Notes under the pieces: model-generated
The model's database searches: none
Told to the model about the DNA's origin: nothing
Seen by the model: the letters and a program-made list of their open reading frames with translations, nothing else
Part shown: in pieces, positions 45,619-52,448 of the stretch
Position numbering within the stretch: the first letter of the stretch is position 1
How the letters are laid out: each line of letters starts with the position of its first letter
Made by a program: the position numbers and the translations under genes
Source: Breznakiella homolactica
GTDB lineage: Bacteria > Spirochaetota > Spirochaetia > Treponematales > Breznakiellaceae
Assembly (NCBI RefSeq): GCF_016616095.2
Contig: NZ_CP067089.2
Span: 3,906,001-3,970,000 of the forward strand
DNA: 64,000 nucleotides
Direction: 5' to 3'

Positions 45619-46485
45619 TTTACGGGGAAGGAGATGGACGAGGAGACGGGGTTATATTACTATGGAGCGAGGTACCTTGATCCGAAGATGAGCCGGTGGC
45701 TGTCGACTGATCCGGCTATGGGTGAGTATGTGCCGGGACCGGGGATGAGTCCTAATAAACTCGGCGGAATGGGAGGAGTGTATAACGTGGTGAACTTACA
45801 CACATACCATTATGCGGCGAATAATCCGGTCAGATACACAGATCCCGATGGGCGGATGAATGATGATGGAACAGGGAATGATCCTACAGGAGGAGTAGGT
45901 AAAAAATATGTAATAATAGCAATGTTCCCTGGTGGTGGAAATGAGAATGTGGGGACTACCTTTGTTGACGCAGCAAATACAAGAAAAAACGAAATCGAAT
46001 CAAGTTCTGGGTTTAATCAAAATAAAGATACTGTTAGTGTATTTAATATTGATAGTATAGATAAATTTAAAAATATATTGGACACAGGCAATATTGATCA
46101 ATTGGATGTATTCTCTCATGGTGGAGAACAACATCTCGTTGTGGGTTCTGGAGAGGGCTCTGGAAAACGGGAGTTATTATATGCTGATGATTTAAAGAAT
46201 TTTAACAGAAATGCCTTTAATGCAGGTGCCTCAATAAACTTCTTTGGCTGTAAGACTGCCTCTGAAAAAAGTTTAAACTTTTTTCAGAAAGCTTTTGGAA
46301 AGAAAACAATAGCTGATTCTTTTGCAGATTATTTTAGGGGTGCATCTGTAACTGGGTATACAGGAGGTGCAATAGCTGTCCCCTCTCCTAATGCTGAAAT
46401 TGATCCAAATTTCATTCATCAAAGAGGTGATCCTGTATGGTACAAGACTTGGGGTGGTTCAAGGACTTATAAATATGATAAATAA
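45586..46485 (+). CDS. Orphan Rhs cassette 3 with caspase-fold-like tip
   Basis: The shortest Rhs fragment: homology to the giant gene begins at 45619 (FTGKEMDEETG). The open frame runs back into the element, with TTG 45586 as first possible start. After 'YTDPDG' a ~215-residue tip shows 'QLDVFSHGGEQHLVVGSGEG' and, ~60 residues later, 'SINFFGCKTASE', then 'ADYFRGASVTGYTGG'. A His in SHG and a Cys after a hydrophobic strand are the catalytic arrangement of clan CD (caspase/gingipain/DUF4347-like) folds. A cysteine-peptidase toxin is inferred and the exact family is unknown. It overlaps the next gene by 11 bp. Confidence 0.75.
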   Translation: MLAVHRDYVLPFTGKEMDEETGLYYYGARYLDPKMSRWLSTDPAMGEYVPGPGMSPNKLGGMGGVYNVVNLHTYHYAANNPVRYTDPDGRMNDDGTGNDPTGGVGKKYVIIAMFPGGGNENVGTTFVDAANTRKNEIESSSGFNQNKDTVSVFNIDSIDKFKNILDTGNIDQLDVFSHGGEQHLVVGSGEGSGKRELLYADDLKNFNRNAFNAGASINFFGCKTASEKSLNFFQKAFGKKTIADSFADYFRGASVTGYTGGAIAVPSPNAEIDPNFIHQRGDPVWYKTWGGSRTYKYDK

Positions 46486-46939
46486 AAATAAAATCTATTT
46501 GGGTATACTTTTTCTTTTATCTGTTTTCTTTATTGGAAATGTAATAATGAAAAAGGATTTATATTATTTATTTTTGTTTAACCAGTTGTGTAAAGAGAAA
46601 TCTCTATATAGCGTAAATACTCACAATATTGAAAATGTAAATAACTGGTACAGATTATTATTCAAAAATGGAAAAAAAATAAATCCTTTTTTAGAAAAAC
46701 AATTTCTCAATAAAGAAAAAACAGCCATAATTTTTAATGGGTTAGCATTGAAAAAATCCGATGTAAGTATTTTTTTATATATTGATATTAATTATGACGA
46801 CATAGCTATGAATAATGTAATGCAACAATATAATATTGATAATATGAATGTTTTTTGGGTTGAAATTATGCAAAATGAGTTTCTTAAGAAAGATTTTATT
46901 AATACATTAAAAAACTTTGAGGCTTTAGATTCAAATTAA
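46475..46939 (+). CDS. Putative membrane-anchored immunity protein for caspase-like tip
   Basis: A 154-residue AT-rich protein. ATG 46475 lies 11 bp inside the toxin gene, giving coupling. One N-terminal membrane segment ('YLGILFLLSVFFIGNVIM') suggests a single-pass protein facing the periplasm. The family is not recognised. A strong terminator follows. Confidence 0.65.
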   Translation: MINKNKIYLGILFLLSVFFIGNVIMKKDLYYLFLFNQLCKEKSLYSVNTHNIENVNNWYRLLFKNGKKINPFLEKQFLNKEKTAIIFNGLALKKSDVSIFLYIDINYDDIAMNNVMQQYNIDNMNVFWVEIMQNEFLKKDFINTLKNFEALDSN

Positions 46940-46979
46940 CCCCCGTAGTGCCAACAAATAGAAAATAGAGAGAAAAGAA

Positions 46980-47013
46980 AGCTCAGCGAAAAAAATCCGC
47001 TGAGCTTTTTTGT
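46980..47013 (+). terminator. Rho-independent terminator closing cassette 3
   Basis: A 9-bp perfect stem, agctcagcg (46980-46988) and cgctgagct (46998-47006), is followed by seven T. It ends the intact part of the array; decayed cassettes follow. Confidence 0.88.
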
Positions 47014-47189
47014 AAAAGATCAGTTTATGCAAATAAAAATAACCATGTTTTGCTAAAAAAGTATATGAAAAATCCAAAGAAACGAGAAAATGCATCACAA
47101 AATGACTGGAAACCCAAACCTTCGGAGAGAGTAATCCCTGATAACGAGATACGAGAATAATAACCCTAGAAAACCCTTTTACTTACGCT

Positions 47190-47370
47190 GCATCCCTAAA
47201 GTAGTGGTTATGAAGTCCAAAAAGAACCGGCTGTTTCCTGATCTTCCCTGTGGTATTCGATATTGGTACGGGCCTATTCGGAATAGCGTTAATCCCTTGA
47301 TGAGGTCTATAGTTATTGTAGTAGTGAATATAGTTGGAGACCAGATTTCTCAGCTGTCTGATGGTAACGA
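47190..47370 (-). pseudogene. Transposase/integrase C-terminal remnant
   Basis: The minus strand encodes 'LVSNYIHYYNNYRPHQGIN' and about 30 further residues. This is the C-terminal signature of DDE integrase-core transposases of the IS3/IS481 type (YN..RPHQ). Everything upstream is missing and no terminal repeats were recognised, so this is a scrap of a former insertion at the start of the decayed half of the array. Confidence 0.7.
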
Positions 47371-47681
47371 TATAGAAGGTGAAATAAGAATTACATGGGT
47401 TCAAGGTGGTTATAATTATCATAATTACGGACTTGCAATTGACCTTGAATTTTATACTGACATTGATAATAGCTGGGCAAAAGATTGGACGATGAAAGGG
47501 CTAACTGGCAGGCAGTAATAACTACAGCGGAAAGTTTGGGGGTTTCAGCAGGTTATCGATGGGAAGGAGATCAAAAAGATTCCCTCATTTTGAGAATGGC
47601 CATGGGTTATCTGCAACTGAGCTAAAAGCTCTATATGATGCCGGTAATGTAAATAATGGATTTTTTACTTTACCGGAATAA
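47371..47681 (+). pseudogene. Broken M15-type peptidase toxin tip
   Basis: Three frames together reconstruct the C-terminal part of an M15 (D-Ala-D-Ala or L-Ala-D-Glu) peptidase. 'YHNYGLAIDLEFYTD' carries the HxxxGxAxD metal site, then after a shift comes 'NWQAVITTAESLGVSAGYRW', then after another shift 'FPHFENGHG' with the last metal ligand, ending 'GFFTLPE' at 47681. The 5' end is replaced by the transposase scrap. It is probably a former peptidoglycan-cutting Rhs tip, followed 11 bp later by a lipoprotein gene. Confidence 0.72.
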
Positions 47682-47692
47682 GGGAGGGTAAT

Positions 47693-48229
47693 ATGATTAA
47701 TGAAAAAAAGATTTTGGGTATATGCTTTTTGTGTATATTTATATCATGTATCGCGGAATCCCAAGAAAATCCCGCAAAGATGTTTACCGAGCTGTATGAT
47801 AAATATAAAAAGACGGAATATAAAACTGTTGTTCTGAGTCAACGTGGTGAGGGTGCAGGAATGTTTATATTCGATATCAATAAGAGAATCTCAAATGATG
47901 TATTTTGTCGAGTCGAGTTAATGTCAACCTTAGGGCAGATTCAATACATTGTTTACAAAAGAGATGGTGAAAATATCTGGTATTTCTATAAAAAAGCATA
48001 TTTCTATGAGGCGCCTATGAAATTAGAAAATGCTGAAATACAAGAAACATATTTCAAATATTTAAATGATTTACCATATGTTTTTAATGAAGTAACAGAA
48101 AAATATGATATACAGGCAGACACTGAAAAATATCGGGCAATAACGGATGTTGATTCATTATTGGATTTACTTAAAATAGTTCAAAATGCCATTAGCGAGA
48201 ATAGAGTGTCTACTTATTCTCAGAATTGA
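47693..48229 (+). CDS. Orphan immunity-like lipoprotein
   Basis: A 178-residue protein with ribosome-binding site ggaggg and a lipobox (CIFIS before Cys19), so an exported lipoprotein. It is AT-rich and intact although the toxin before it is broken. The family is not recognised ('YKTVVLSQRGEGAGMFIFDI'). It may still protect against kin delivering the M15-type toxin. Confidence 0.65.
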   Translation: MINEKKILGICFLCIFISCIAESQENPAKMFTELYDKYKKTEYKTVVLSQRGEGAGMFIFDINKRISNDVFCRVELMSTLGQIQYIVYKRDGENIWYFYKKAYFYEAPMKLENAEIQETYFKYLNDLPYVFNEVTEKYDIQADTEKYRAITDVDSLLDLLKIVQNAISENRVSTYSQN

Positions 48230-48257
48230 ATGAAAAACAAAAAAATATTTTATAAAA

Positions 48258-48281
48258 ACTTTGAGGTGAGAACCTCAAAGT
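48258..48281 (+). repeat. 10-bp hairpin after orphan lipoprotein
   Basis: actttgaggt (48258-48267) and acctcaaagt (48272-48281) form a perfect stem with loop gaga and no T-run. It may be a diverged relic of the array element's variable hairpin, but the flanking element sequence is not recognisable. Confidence 0.45.
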
Positions 48282-48283
48282 AG

Positions 48284-48478
48284 CCCCCTGCAAGGGAGAG
48301 TGTTGTGATAACTGGGCCTTTTTTGTGTGCACGCATATGGTTGCATGAAAAAGTTAATAAAAGTTATAGATCCTATTCTGGAATCCCTAGTAATGAAATT
48401 AAGGAATTTAATCCTTTTGGTATACGTGATCCCGAATCACGGTTAAGAATATTGAAAATTGAAGGTTATATGGAATGA
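48284..48478 (+). pseudogene. Toxin-tip remnant before broken immunity gene
   Basis: An open frame of ~64 codons without a start ends in 'SNEIKEFNPFGIRDPESRL' and 'EGYME', and overlaps the following ATG by 4 bp (ATGA), as intact toxin-immunity pairs here do. It is interpreted as the last part of a lost Rhs tip. Confidence 0.5.
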
Positions 48479-48825
48479 AAACAAAGAAATTATCAATACT
48501 CTTCTTTTTATTTGTTACCAGGTTTTTATTTGCTGATGGGAATGAAGTTCCTAATTGCCTGTTTAGGCAATATGGTGATTTTTATACTATACAGTAATTC
48601 GAAGCTATCATTGAAACATATAATAATATAAAAACAAAAATACCTGATTTAAGTAATTATGACATTATGATAGAGGATGGTGAAGAATTATTGATTATAT
48701 CCTATATAAATAGAATTGTGTATAGTAATGAGAGATCTAGAAAAATAGTTGGTGAGGATATAATCACATATGAAATTAGTAAAACAACAAATGAGATATT
48801 GCGTGGTTATTACAGTATTAGATGA
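48475..48825 (+). pseudogene. Broken paralogue of the 42838/51875 immunity gene
   Basis: A 117-codon frame with a signal peptide ('LSILFFLFVTRFLFADG') interrupted by one TAA within 'YTIQ*FEAIIETYNNIK'. The remainder ('LSNYDIMIEDGEELLIISY', 'TTNEILRGYYSIR') aligns with the proteins at 42838 and 51875. It is a third, inactivated member of this immunity family. Confidence 0.75.
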
Positions 48826-48855
48826 TGAAGTAAGTAGAAAAAGAGATCTTTGAAA

Positions 48856-49108
48856 ACCGAGGGAAGATAAAACTACGGTGAGAACAGCAACCTACCCCAG
48901 AAACCCAAAGAGGGGTTAGTGTAATAAAGATTTTTGGCTTGCCTAAAATCTTTATGAAGCGAAGGGGGCAGAAAGTATACGTAATAAACGGTACCGCCGG
49001 GTTCCGCATGAAAACAGGGATGAGCGATTTTTGAGGCCAAAGGCCGACGAGGAGCCATCCCCGTTTTTATACAGCAGGACCCGCAGGTACAATAGCCCGT
49101 AAATAGGA
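48856..49108 (+). ncRNA. Array element copy D (degenerate)
   Basis: This copy retains the 5' segment, an imperfect variable hairpin (ataaagatttttggc ... gcctaaaatctttat) and the long arm with 'gccaaaggccgacgaggagc'. It has lost the segment between 'gaagcga' and 'gcagaaag', and the 3' closing hairpin. No Rhs sequence follows. Confidence 0.55.
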
Positions 49109-49182
49109 TAAAAAATGAATTAATGGAATTGCGTTAACAAATGAATTAAGATCCAATTTACAAAGAGTGGGATTATGCAAAA

Positions 49183-49365
49183 ATGTTAGAAATAATACTT
49201 TTATATATTTTCTTTATTTTAATTATTGATATTGGTACGGTGATAAGACTAAGATTTTCATCTCATTCGGGTAAAGAAATAAGAAAATATATTGTGATAG
49301 AAAATATATTAGTAACTCTTTTTTACATTATTTATGTAATTCTTTTTTATAAGAATAGAGTGTAA
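49183..49365 (+). CDS. Small membrane protein, possible immunity remnant
   Basis: A 60-residue protein that is two hydrophobic helices joined by 'RLRFSSHSGKEIRKYIVIE'. It is AT-rich and lies between element copies D and E. There is no recognised family and no clear ribosome-binding site. It may be the tail of a membrane immunity protein or not expressed. Confidence 0.35.
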   Translation: MLEIILLYIFFILIIDIGTVIRLRFSSHSGKEIRKYIVIENILVTLFYIIYVILFYKNRV

Positions 49366-49450
49366 TAAAGATTTTAGGAGGAATCTAAAATCTTTATGAA
49401 ACGAGGGGCGTAACCCGCTCGGATGAAAGACATAACTTGTCCCTTCTGCA
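49364..49450 (+). ncRNA. Array element copy E (partial)
   Basis: Only the variable hairpin (ataaagatttta ... taaaatctttat), 'gaaacgagggg' and a short 'cccgctcggatgaaag' segment remain. Its position directly at the end of a small gene matches the other copies. Confidence 0.45.
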
Positions 49451-49495
49451 TATGGGATGAATTTTAGACGTTGGAATATTTCCGGGATGTAAATT

Positions 49496-50113
49496 ATGAA
49501 AAAGAATATTATTTTATTTATAATTTTTTTATGTATGTTAAGTTCCTGTAGTAAGAATCGTATAAAAATCGAAGAACTATTAGAATATGATTATGATTTT
49601 ACATCAGGAGAAACACTATTTAAGCAATTTGATAATATTGGTTTTAAACCAAGTGCTAATTTCGATGATGATCTGGATATGGATATTGGTTTTATAGATA
49701 TATCAATTTCGGGCATACCTCGAATAGAAGAAACACAAGAGATGGGCGGCGCTTTGATAGTTTTGCATTTTTATAATTCTTCACGGCCTGTTCCATCAGA
49801 GAAAAATAAAAATAAGATAATAAAACTACTTGTAGGACGTTATGGAGAGGGCAGCTATGTTTCATTTACAGAACAAGAGTTACCTATATGGGGTTCTCCT
49901 GTAATAGTGCCAAATTTACCAATCAGAAGATGGGAATTACCAGACCGGTATTTATACTTAAACGATTATGAAGGAACAGAGTTAATGAAACGTCATGAAT
50001 CCTATAAGGATAATAAACAATGGCATGATGTATTAGAGGCAATAAGTGGAGGTTTTTGTACTAATGATAAACCTGATAGTGTATTTGAAATTAGAATAAA
50101 AATGAAAGAGTAA
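49496..50113 (+). CDS. Orphan lipoprotein of the array, immunity-like
   Basis: A 205-residue lipoprotein with lipobox MLSS before Cys18. It is AT-rich and intact. The family is not recognised; 'FKQFDNIGFKPSANFDDDLDMDIGF' and 'VGRYGEGSYVSF' are visible. By analogy with its neighbours it is a candidate immunity lipoprotein that has lost its toxin. Confidence 0.6.
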   Translation: MKKNIILFIIFLCMLSSCSKNRIKIEELLEYDYDFTSGETLFKQFDNIGFKPSANFDDDLDMDIGFIDISISGIPRIEETQEMGGALIVLHFYNSSRPVPSEKNKNKIIKLLVGRYGEGSYVSFTEQELPIWGSPVIVPNLPIRRWELPDRYLYLNDYEGTELMKRHESYKDNKQWHDVLEAISGGFCTNDKPDSVFEIRIKMKE

Positions 50114-50295
50114 AAGTCCTTAAGAGAAGGTTCAGCTAAATAAAAAAGCGGTGCGACGGTATTCAATCAAGAAAGTTGTGTTCGATATATAGTAAAAAGT
50201 CGCTCTTGATGTGTCAAGAAATTAGGGAGCAGAGAAAATAAAATGGAAAGAAGATGGAGGAGATAACTGAGTTAAACTACGTAGAGAAAAATAAT
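50114..50295 (+). other. Intergenic stretch with array-linker similarity
   Basis: No gene is seen. The segment near 50205-50260 ('gatgtgtcaagaaattag', 'cagagaaaataaaatgg') resembles the stretch after 40821 ('gaagtgtcagcaaattaag', 'cagtgaaaaaagaaataa'). The repeated unit may thus extend ~130 bp upstream of the structured element in some copies. Confidence 0.4.
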
Positions 50296-50390
50296 CCTTG
50301 ACAAGGATGAGAAGGCTGCAACACTAAGAACAGCCGCCTGATCCAGGAACTCGAAGAGTAGGTAATATAATAAATATTTTTTGTCTTGCT
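50296..50390 (+). ncRNA. Array element copy F (degenerate 5' part)
   Basis: Alignable features are 'gagaaggctgcaacac', 'caggaactcgaagag' and 'gtaatataataaatatttt'. The variable hairpin no longer pairs and the branched domain is gone. It immediately precedes a toxin-tip remnant. Confidence 0.4.
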
Positions 50391-50398
50391 TTAAATCT

Positions 50399-50551
50399 TA
50401 AGGATAAAGATGGGAATTTTATAATATTAGAAACAGTAGACAGAGGATTTAAATATAATCCTAATACTGGACGGTTACTTCTACAGAACCATATTATGCT
50501 GAAAATCCGTCAGATTTCAGTAGAGATACAGTACGGGGGTTAAATAAATGA
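50399..50551 (+). pseudogene. Toxin-tip remnant, frameshifted
   Basis: One frame gives 'KDKDGNFIILETVDRGFKYNPNTG', and a shifted frame continues 'YWTVTSTEPYYAENPSDFSR' and 'DTVRGLNK'. The stop overlaps the next ATG (ATGA). It is read as the end of a decayed Rhs tip. Confidence 0.5.
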
Positions 50552-51000
50552 ATAAAATATTGTTAGTACTATGTTTATTTTCTGTACAAAACTTATTTTC
50601 ATCAACAATAAGAATGGATTATTGGGGGCCAATTGACAAGCCATTACCAATAATTGCGTTTACAAAAGAAATAGAATTAAGATATGAATATAAATTTTCG
50701 ATGAATAGACTTTCTAAATTTGAGATGCATTTTACAATTACTAATGATATATATAGTTTTATTATAGAAAAGATAAAACTATGTTCAAGTGAAGAAAATG
50801 TTGGTAAAGAAATGTATATAATATGTGAGGTTTTTGAAGCAGAAAATGAAGCTTTATTTTTTCTGATTAAACCAAAAGAATTAATATTAATTCTTAATGA
50901 AGTGATGCCATTTATTGAAAATAATAATATTATTAGTCAAATAAATAATTACATTCTAAATCTATCAGCCATAGTGTTGGAGTATTCGAAAAAAGAATAA
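50548..51000 (+). CDS. Exported immunity-like protein
   Basis: A 150-residue AT-rich protein with a signal peptide ('ILLVLCLFSVQNLFSST'). The start overlaps the stop of the toxin remnant by 4 bp, the coupling typical of this array. The mature part is beta/alpha mixed with no recognised family ('MYIICEVFEAENEALFFLIKPK'). It is an intact immunity candidate behind a dead toxin. Confidence 0.6.
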   Translation: MNKILLVLCLFSVQNLFSSTIRMDYWGPIDKPLPIIAFTKEIELRYEYKFSMNRLSKFEMHFTITNDIYSFIIEKIKLCSSEENVGKEMYIICEVFEAENEALFFLIKPKELILILNEVMPFIENNNIISQINNYILNLSAIVLEYSKKE

Positions 51001-51087
51001 AATGAGAGTTATAACAACACAAGAAGTGACAACTTGAAGTTATTTACTGATACAAGATTTATAAGGTGAAAACAATTGAGGGGTAAT

Positions 51088-51402
51088 ATGTGGTATTCAA
51101 TAAGTATTCTTTTAAAATGCTCGTTGAAAAGTAGAAAGGAAGTAGAAGCCTCTTGGGAAGAAAATATAGTATTATGCAATGCAGCTAACATAGAGATGGC
51201 AAAGCAGAAGGCAGAAATTGTGGGGCGTAATCTCGAGTGTGATTATGAAACAGCTGATGGAGATTTTATACAATGGAAATATAATGGAATATTAACAATA
51301 TATGAATTAGAAAATGATGATATAAATGATAATAATGTAATTTTTGCACGCCTTTTGCGTGACAGTGAAGTATCTAGTTTAAAGCATCCATTCAATGATT
51401 AA
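51088..51402 (+). CDS. DUF4288-like small protein
   Basis: A 104-residue cytoplasmic-type protein without signal peptide. The start is ATG 51088 with gagggg upstream; a TTG 12 bp earlier is less likely. 'WYSISILLKCSLKSR', 'WEENIVLCNAANIEMAKQKAE' and 'DGDFIQWKYNGILTIYELE' match my recollection of the DUF4288 pattern, a family often seen among immunity or orphan genes. It is the only probable cytoplasmic immunity candidate in the array. Confidence 0.6.
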   Translation: MWYSISILLKCSLKSRKEVEASWEENIVLCNAANIEMAKQKAEIVGRNLECDYETADGDFIQWKYNGILTIYELENDDINDNNVIFARLLRDSEVSSLKHPFND

Positions 51403-51504
51403 GGAGCTAATTAGTTAGTGAGTTTTATAAAAAAATCAACAATAATATTTTTGTACAGGGATAATAAAATTTATTAAACCATTCTCCGAATAATGTTTGA
51501 TAAT

Positions 51505-51568
51505 CAAGAGGGGTGATAACAGTCTGCCTAAGGAGTCCAGAGCGGAGATAGTGTGACAAAGATTTTAG
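51505..51568 (+). ncRNA. Array element copy G (5' fragment)
   Basis: Only 'aatcaagaggggtgataacagtctgcc', 'gagtccagagcggagatagtg' and the first hairpin arm 'aaagattttag' remain. The sequence then switches, in mid-hairpin, to a decayed DUF4329-type toxin tip. The switch point at the stem suggests recombination or slippage there. Confidence 0.4.
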
Positions 51569-51858
51569 AAGGTGTAATTCCATTTAGAAGCCAAAGAGAG
51601 CACATAGGTGACATTATGTGTTATTTTCACACGCATGGTGATTATTCAATTGTTGATGCTGACAGTAACTATCAGACAAGTGGTACAAGATTGACAGATC
51701 TAAGAAATGATGATTATTCTGAAAAAGATTAGAAATCTTTATTTAGGGATACCATTGGTTCTAATAATCCGAGAGAGTATCAGTCTTGACTAGGGACTCC
51801 CGGAGGCATACAAGAATAACATCCTTATTCTAGTAGAATAATGCCACTTAGGCCATAA
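51568..51858 (+). pseudogene. Dead copy of the DUF4329-like toxin tip
   Basis: DNA closely similar to 42540-42821, including the codons for 'YFHTHGDYSIVDAD', but with several in-frame stops (for example in 'KD*KSLF' and 'YQS*LGTP') and no start. The decayed toxin is followed by an intact immunity gene at the same spacing as in cassette 1. Confidence 0.85.
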
Positions 51859-51874
51859 TTATGGAGGTGTTGTT

Positions 51875-52210
51875 ATGAAAAAACAGCTATTATGTATAAT
51901 CACTTTTATAATGGGCTCTGCGTTGTTTTCTGAAGAAATTATAACTCAAATAAAAATACAAAAAATGGAGACAATATCTGTAATACAACTTGAAGATATA
52001 ATGAAAACTTATAATGAGGTTAAAACGAGAGGAATTGATCTTACTGGTTACGAAATTGTAATTGAAGAAGATGAAGAAAATTTATTCATTACATATTATA
52101 AAAAAGATAGTAAATATCGGGGAAGGGGCTTCGCACCTGGAGAGCCGGAAGTATTATATATCATTGATTTAAAAACACGAGAAATAAAAAATATTTCTTA
52201 TAGAGGATAG
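51875..52210 (+). CDS. Orphan immunity protein paralogous to 42838
   Basis: A 111-residue protein with signal peptide ('IITFIMGSALFSEE') and the same ggaggtg ribosome-binding site. It is nearly identical to the protein at 42838 over its last ~60 residues. Its own toxin is a pseudogene, so retention of the frame suggests selection for protection against others (inference). Confidence 0.75.
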   Translation: MKKQLLCIITFIMGSALFSEEIITQIKIQKMETISVIQLEDIMKTYNEVKTRGIDLTGYEIVIEEDEENLFITYYKKDSKYRGRGFAPGEPEVLYIIDLKTREIKNISYRG

Positions 52211-52448
52211 AGAAGGCTGCAGCAAAGTGGGAACAGCAGCCTACCTCCGGAACCCGAAGAGGGGGTAGCGTTATAAAGATTTTAGGAAGAACCTAAAATC
52301 TTTATGAAGCGAGGGGGAGCCGCCCGCGCGAGAGGGCAGCATAGAGCAAGCAGAAGCAGAAAGCACACGTGAGAAACGATACCGCCGGGTACCGCAGGCA
52401 AGTAACCCGTGTGTTTTCTGTGCATAGAGACTCTGTGCTCCCCCGCAT
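52211..52448 (+). ncRNA. Array element copy H (internal arm deleted)
   Basis: It has the 5' helix aggctg ... cagcct, the variable hairpin ataaagattttagg (52273-52286) with its complement (52292-52305), and the branched domain closed by gggggagc/gctccccc. The long internal arm present in copies A-D is missing as a unit: 'cgccgggtaccgcagg' continues straight to 'taacccgtgtg'. The copy ends directly at the stop codon of the convergent GntR gene and marks the end of the array. Confidence 0.55.

Noticed and set aside
41278..46485. Orphan Rhs fragments as independently expressed short Rhs genes
   Set aside because: Element sequence upstream has in-frame stops (for example 41253-41255), no promoter or ribosome-binding site was seen, and first ATG/TTG codons fall in mid-repeat.
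47204..47518. Single 104-codon plus-strand gene across the transposase scrap
   Set aside because: Its first half is the complement of the integrase remnant and only its end ('HNYGLAIDLEF') belongs to the M15 relic, so it is a chimera of two pseudogenes.
40957..52448. Repeated array element as a group I or group II intron
   Set aside because: No group II domain V hairpin and no convincing group I P/Q/R/S set was found; 'agagact' alone is not enough. There is no intron-encoded protein, and flanking rhs halves are not continuous across the element.
40957..52448. CRISPR array
   Set aside because: Copies are ~300 bp, irregularly spaced and separated by genes. There are no short regular repeats with unique spacers and no cas genes.
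40957..52448. Integron-like attC cassette array
   Set aside because: Cassettes and structured repeats are suggestive, but no integrase gene, no RYYYAAC core sites and no attI were seen, and units carry variable-length rhs homology at the 5' side.
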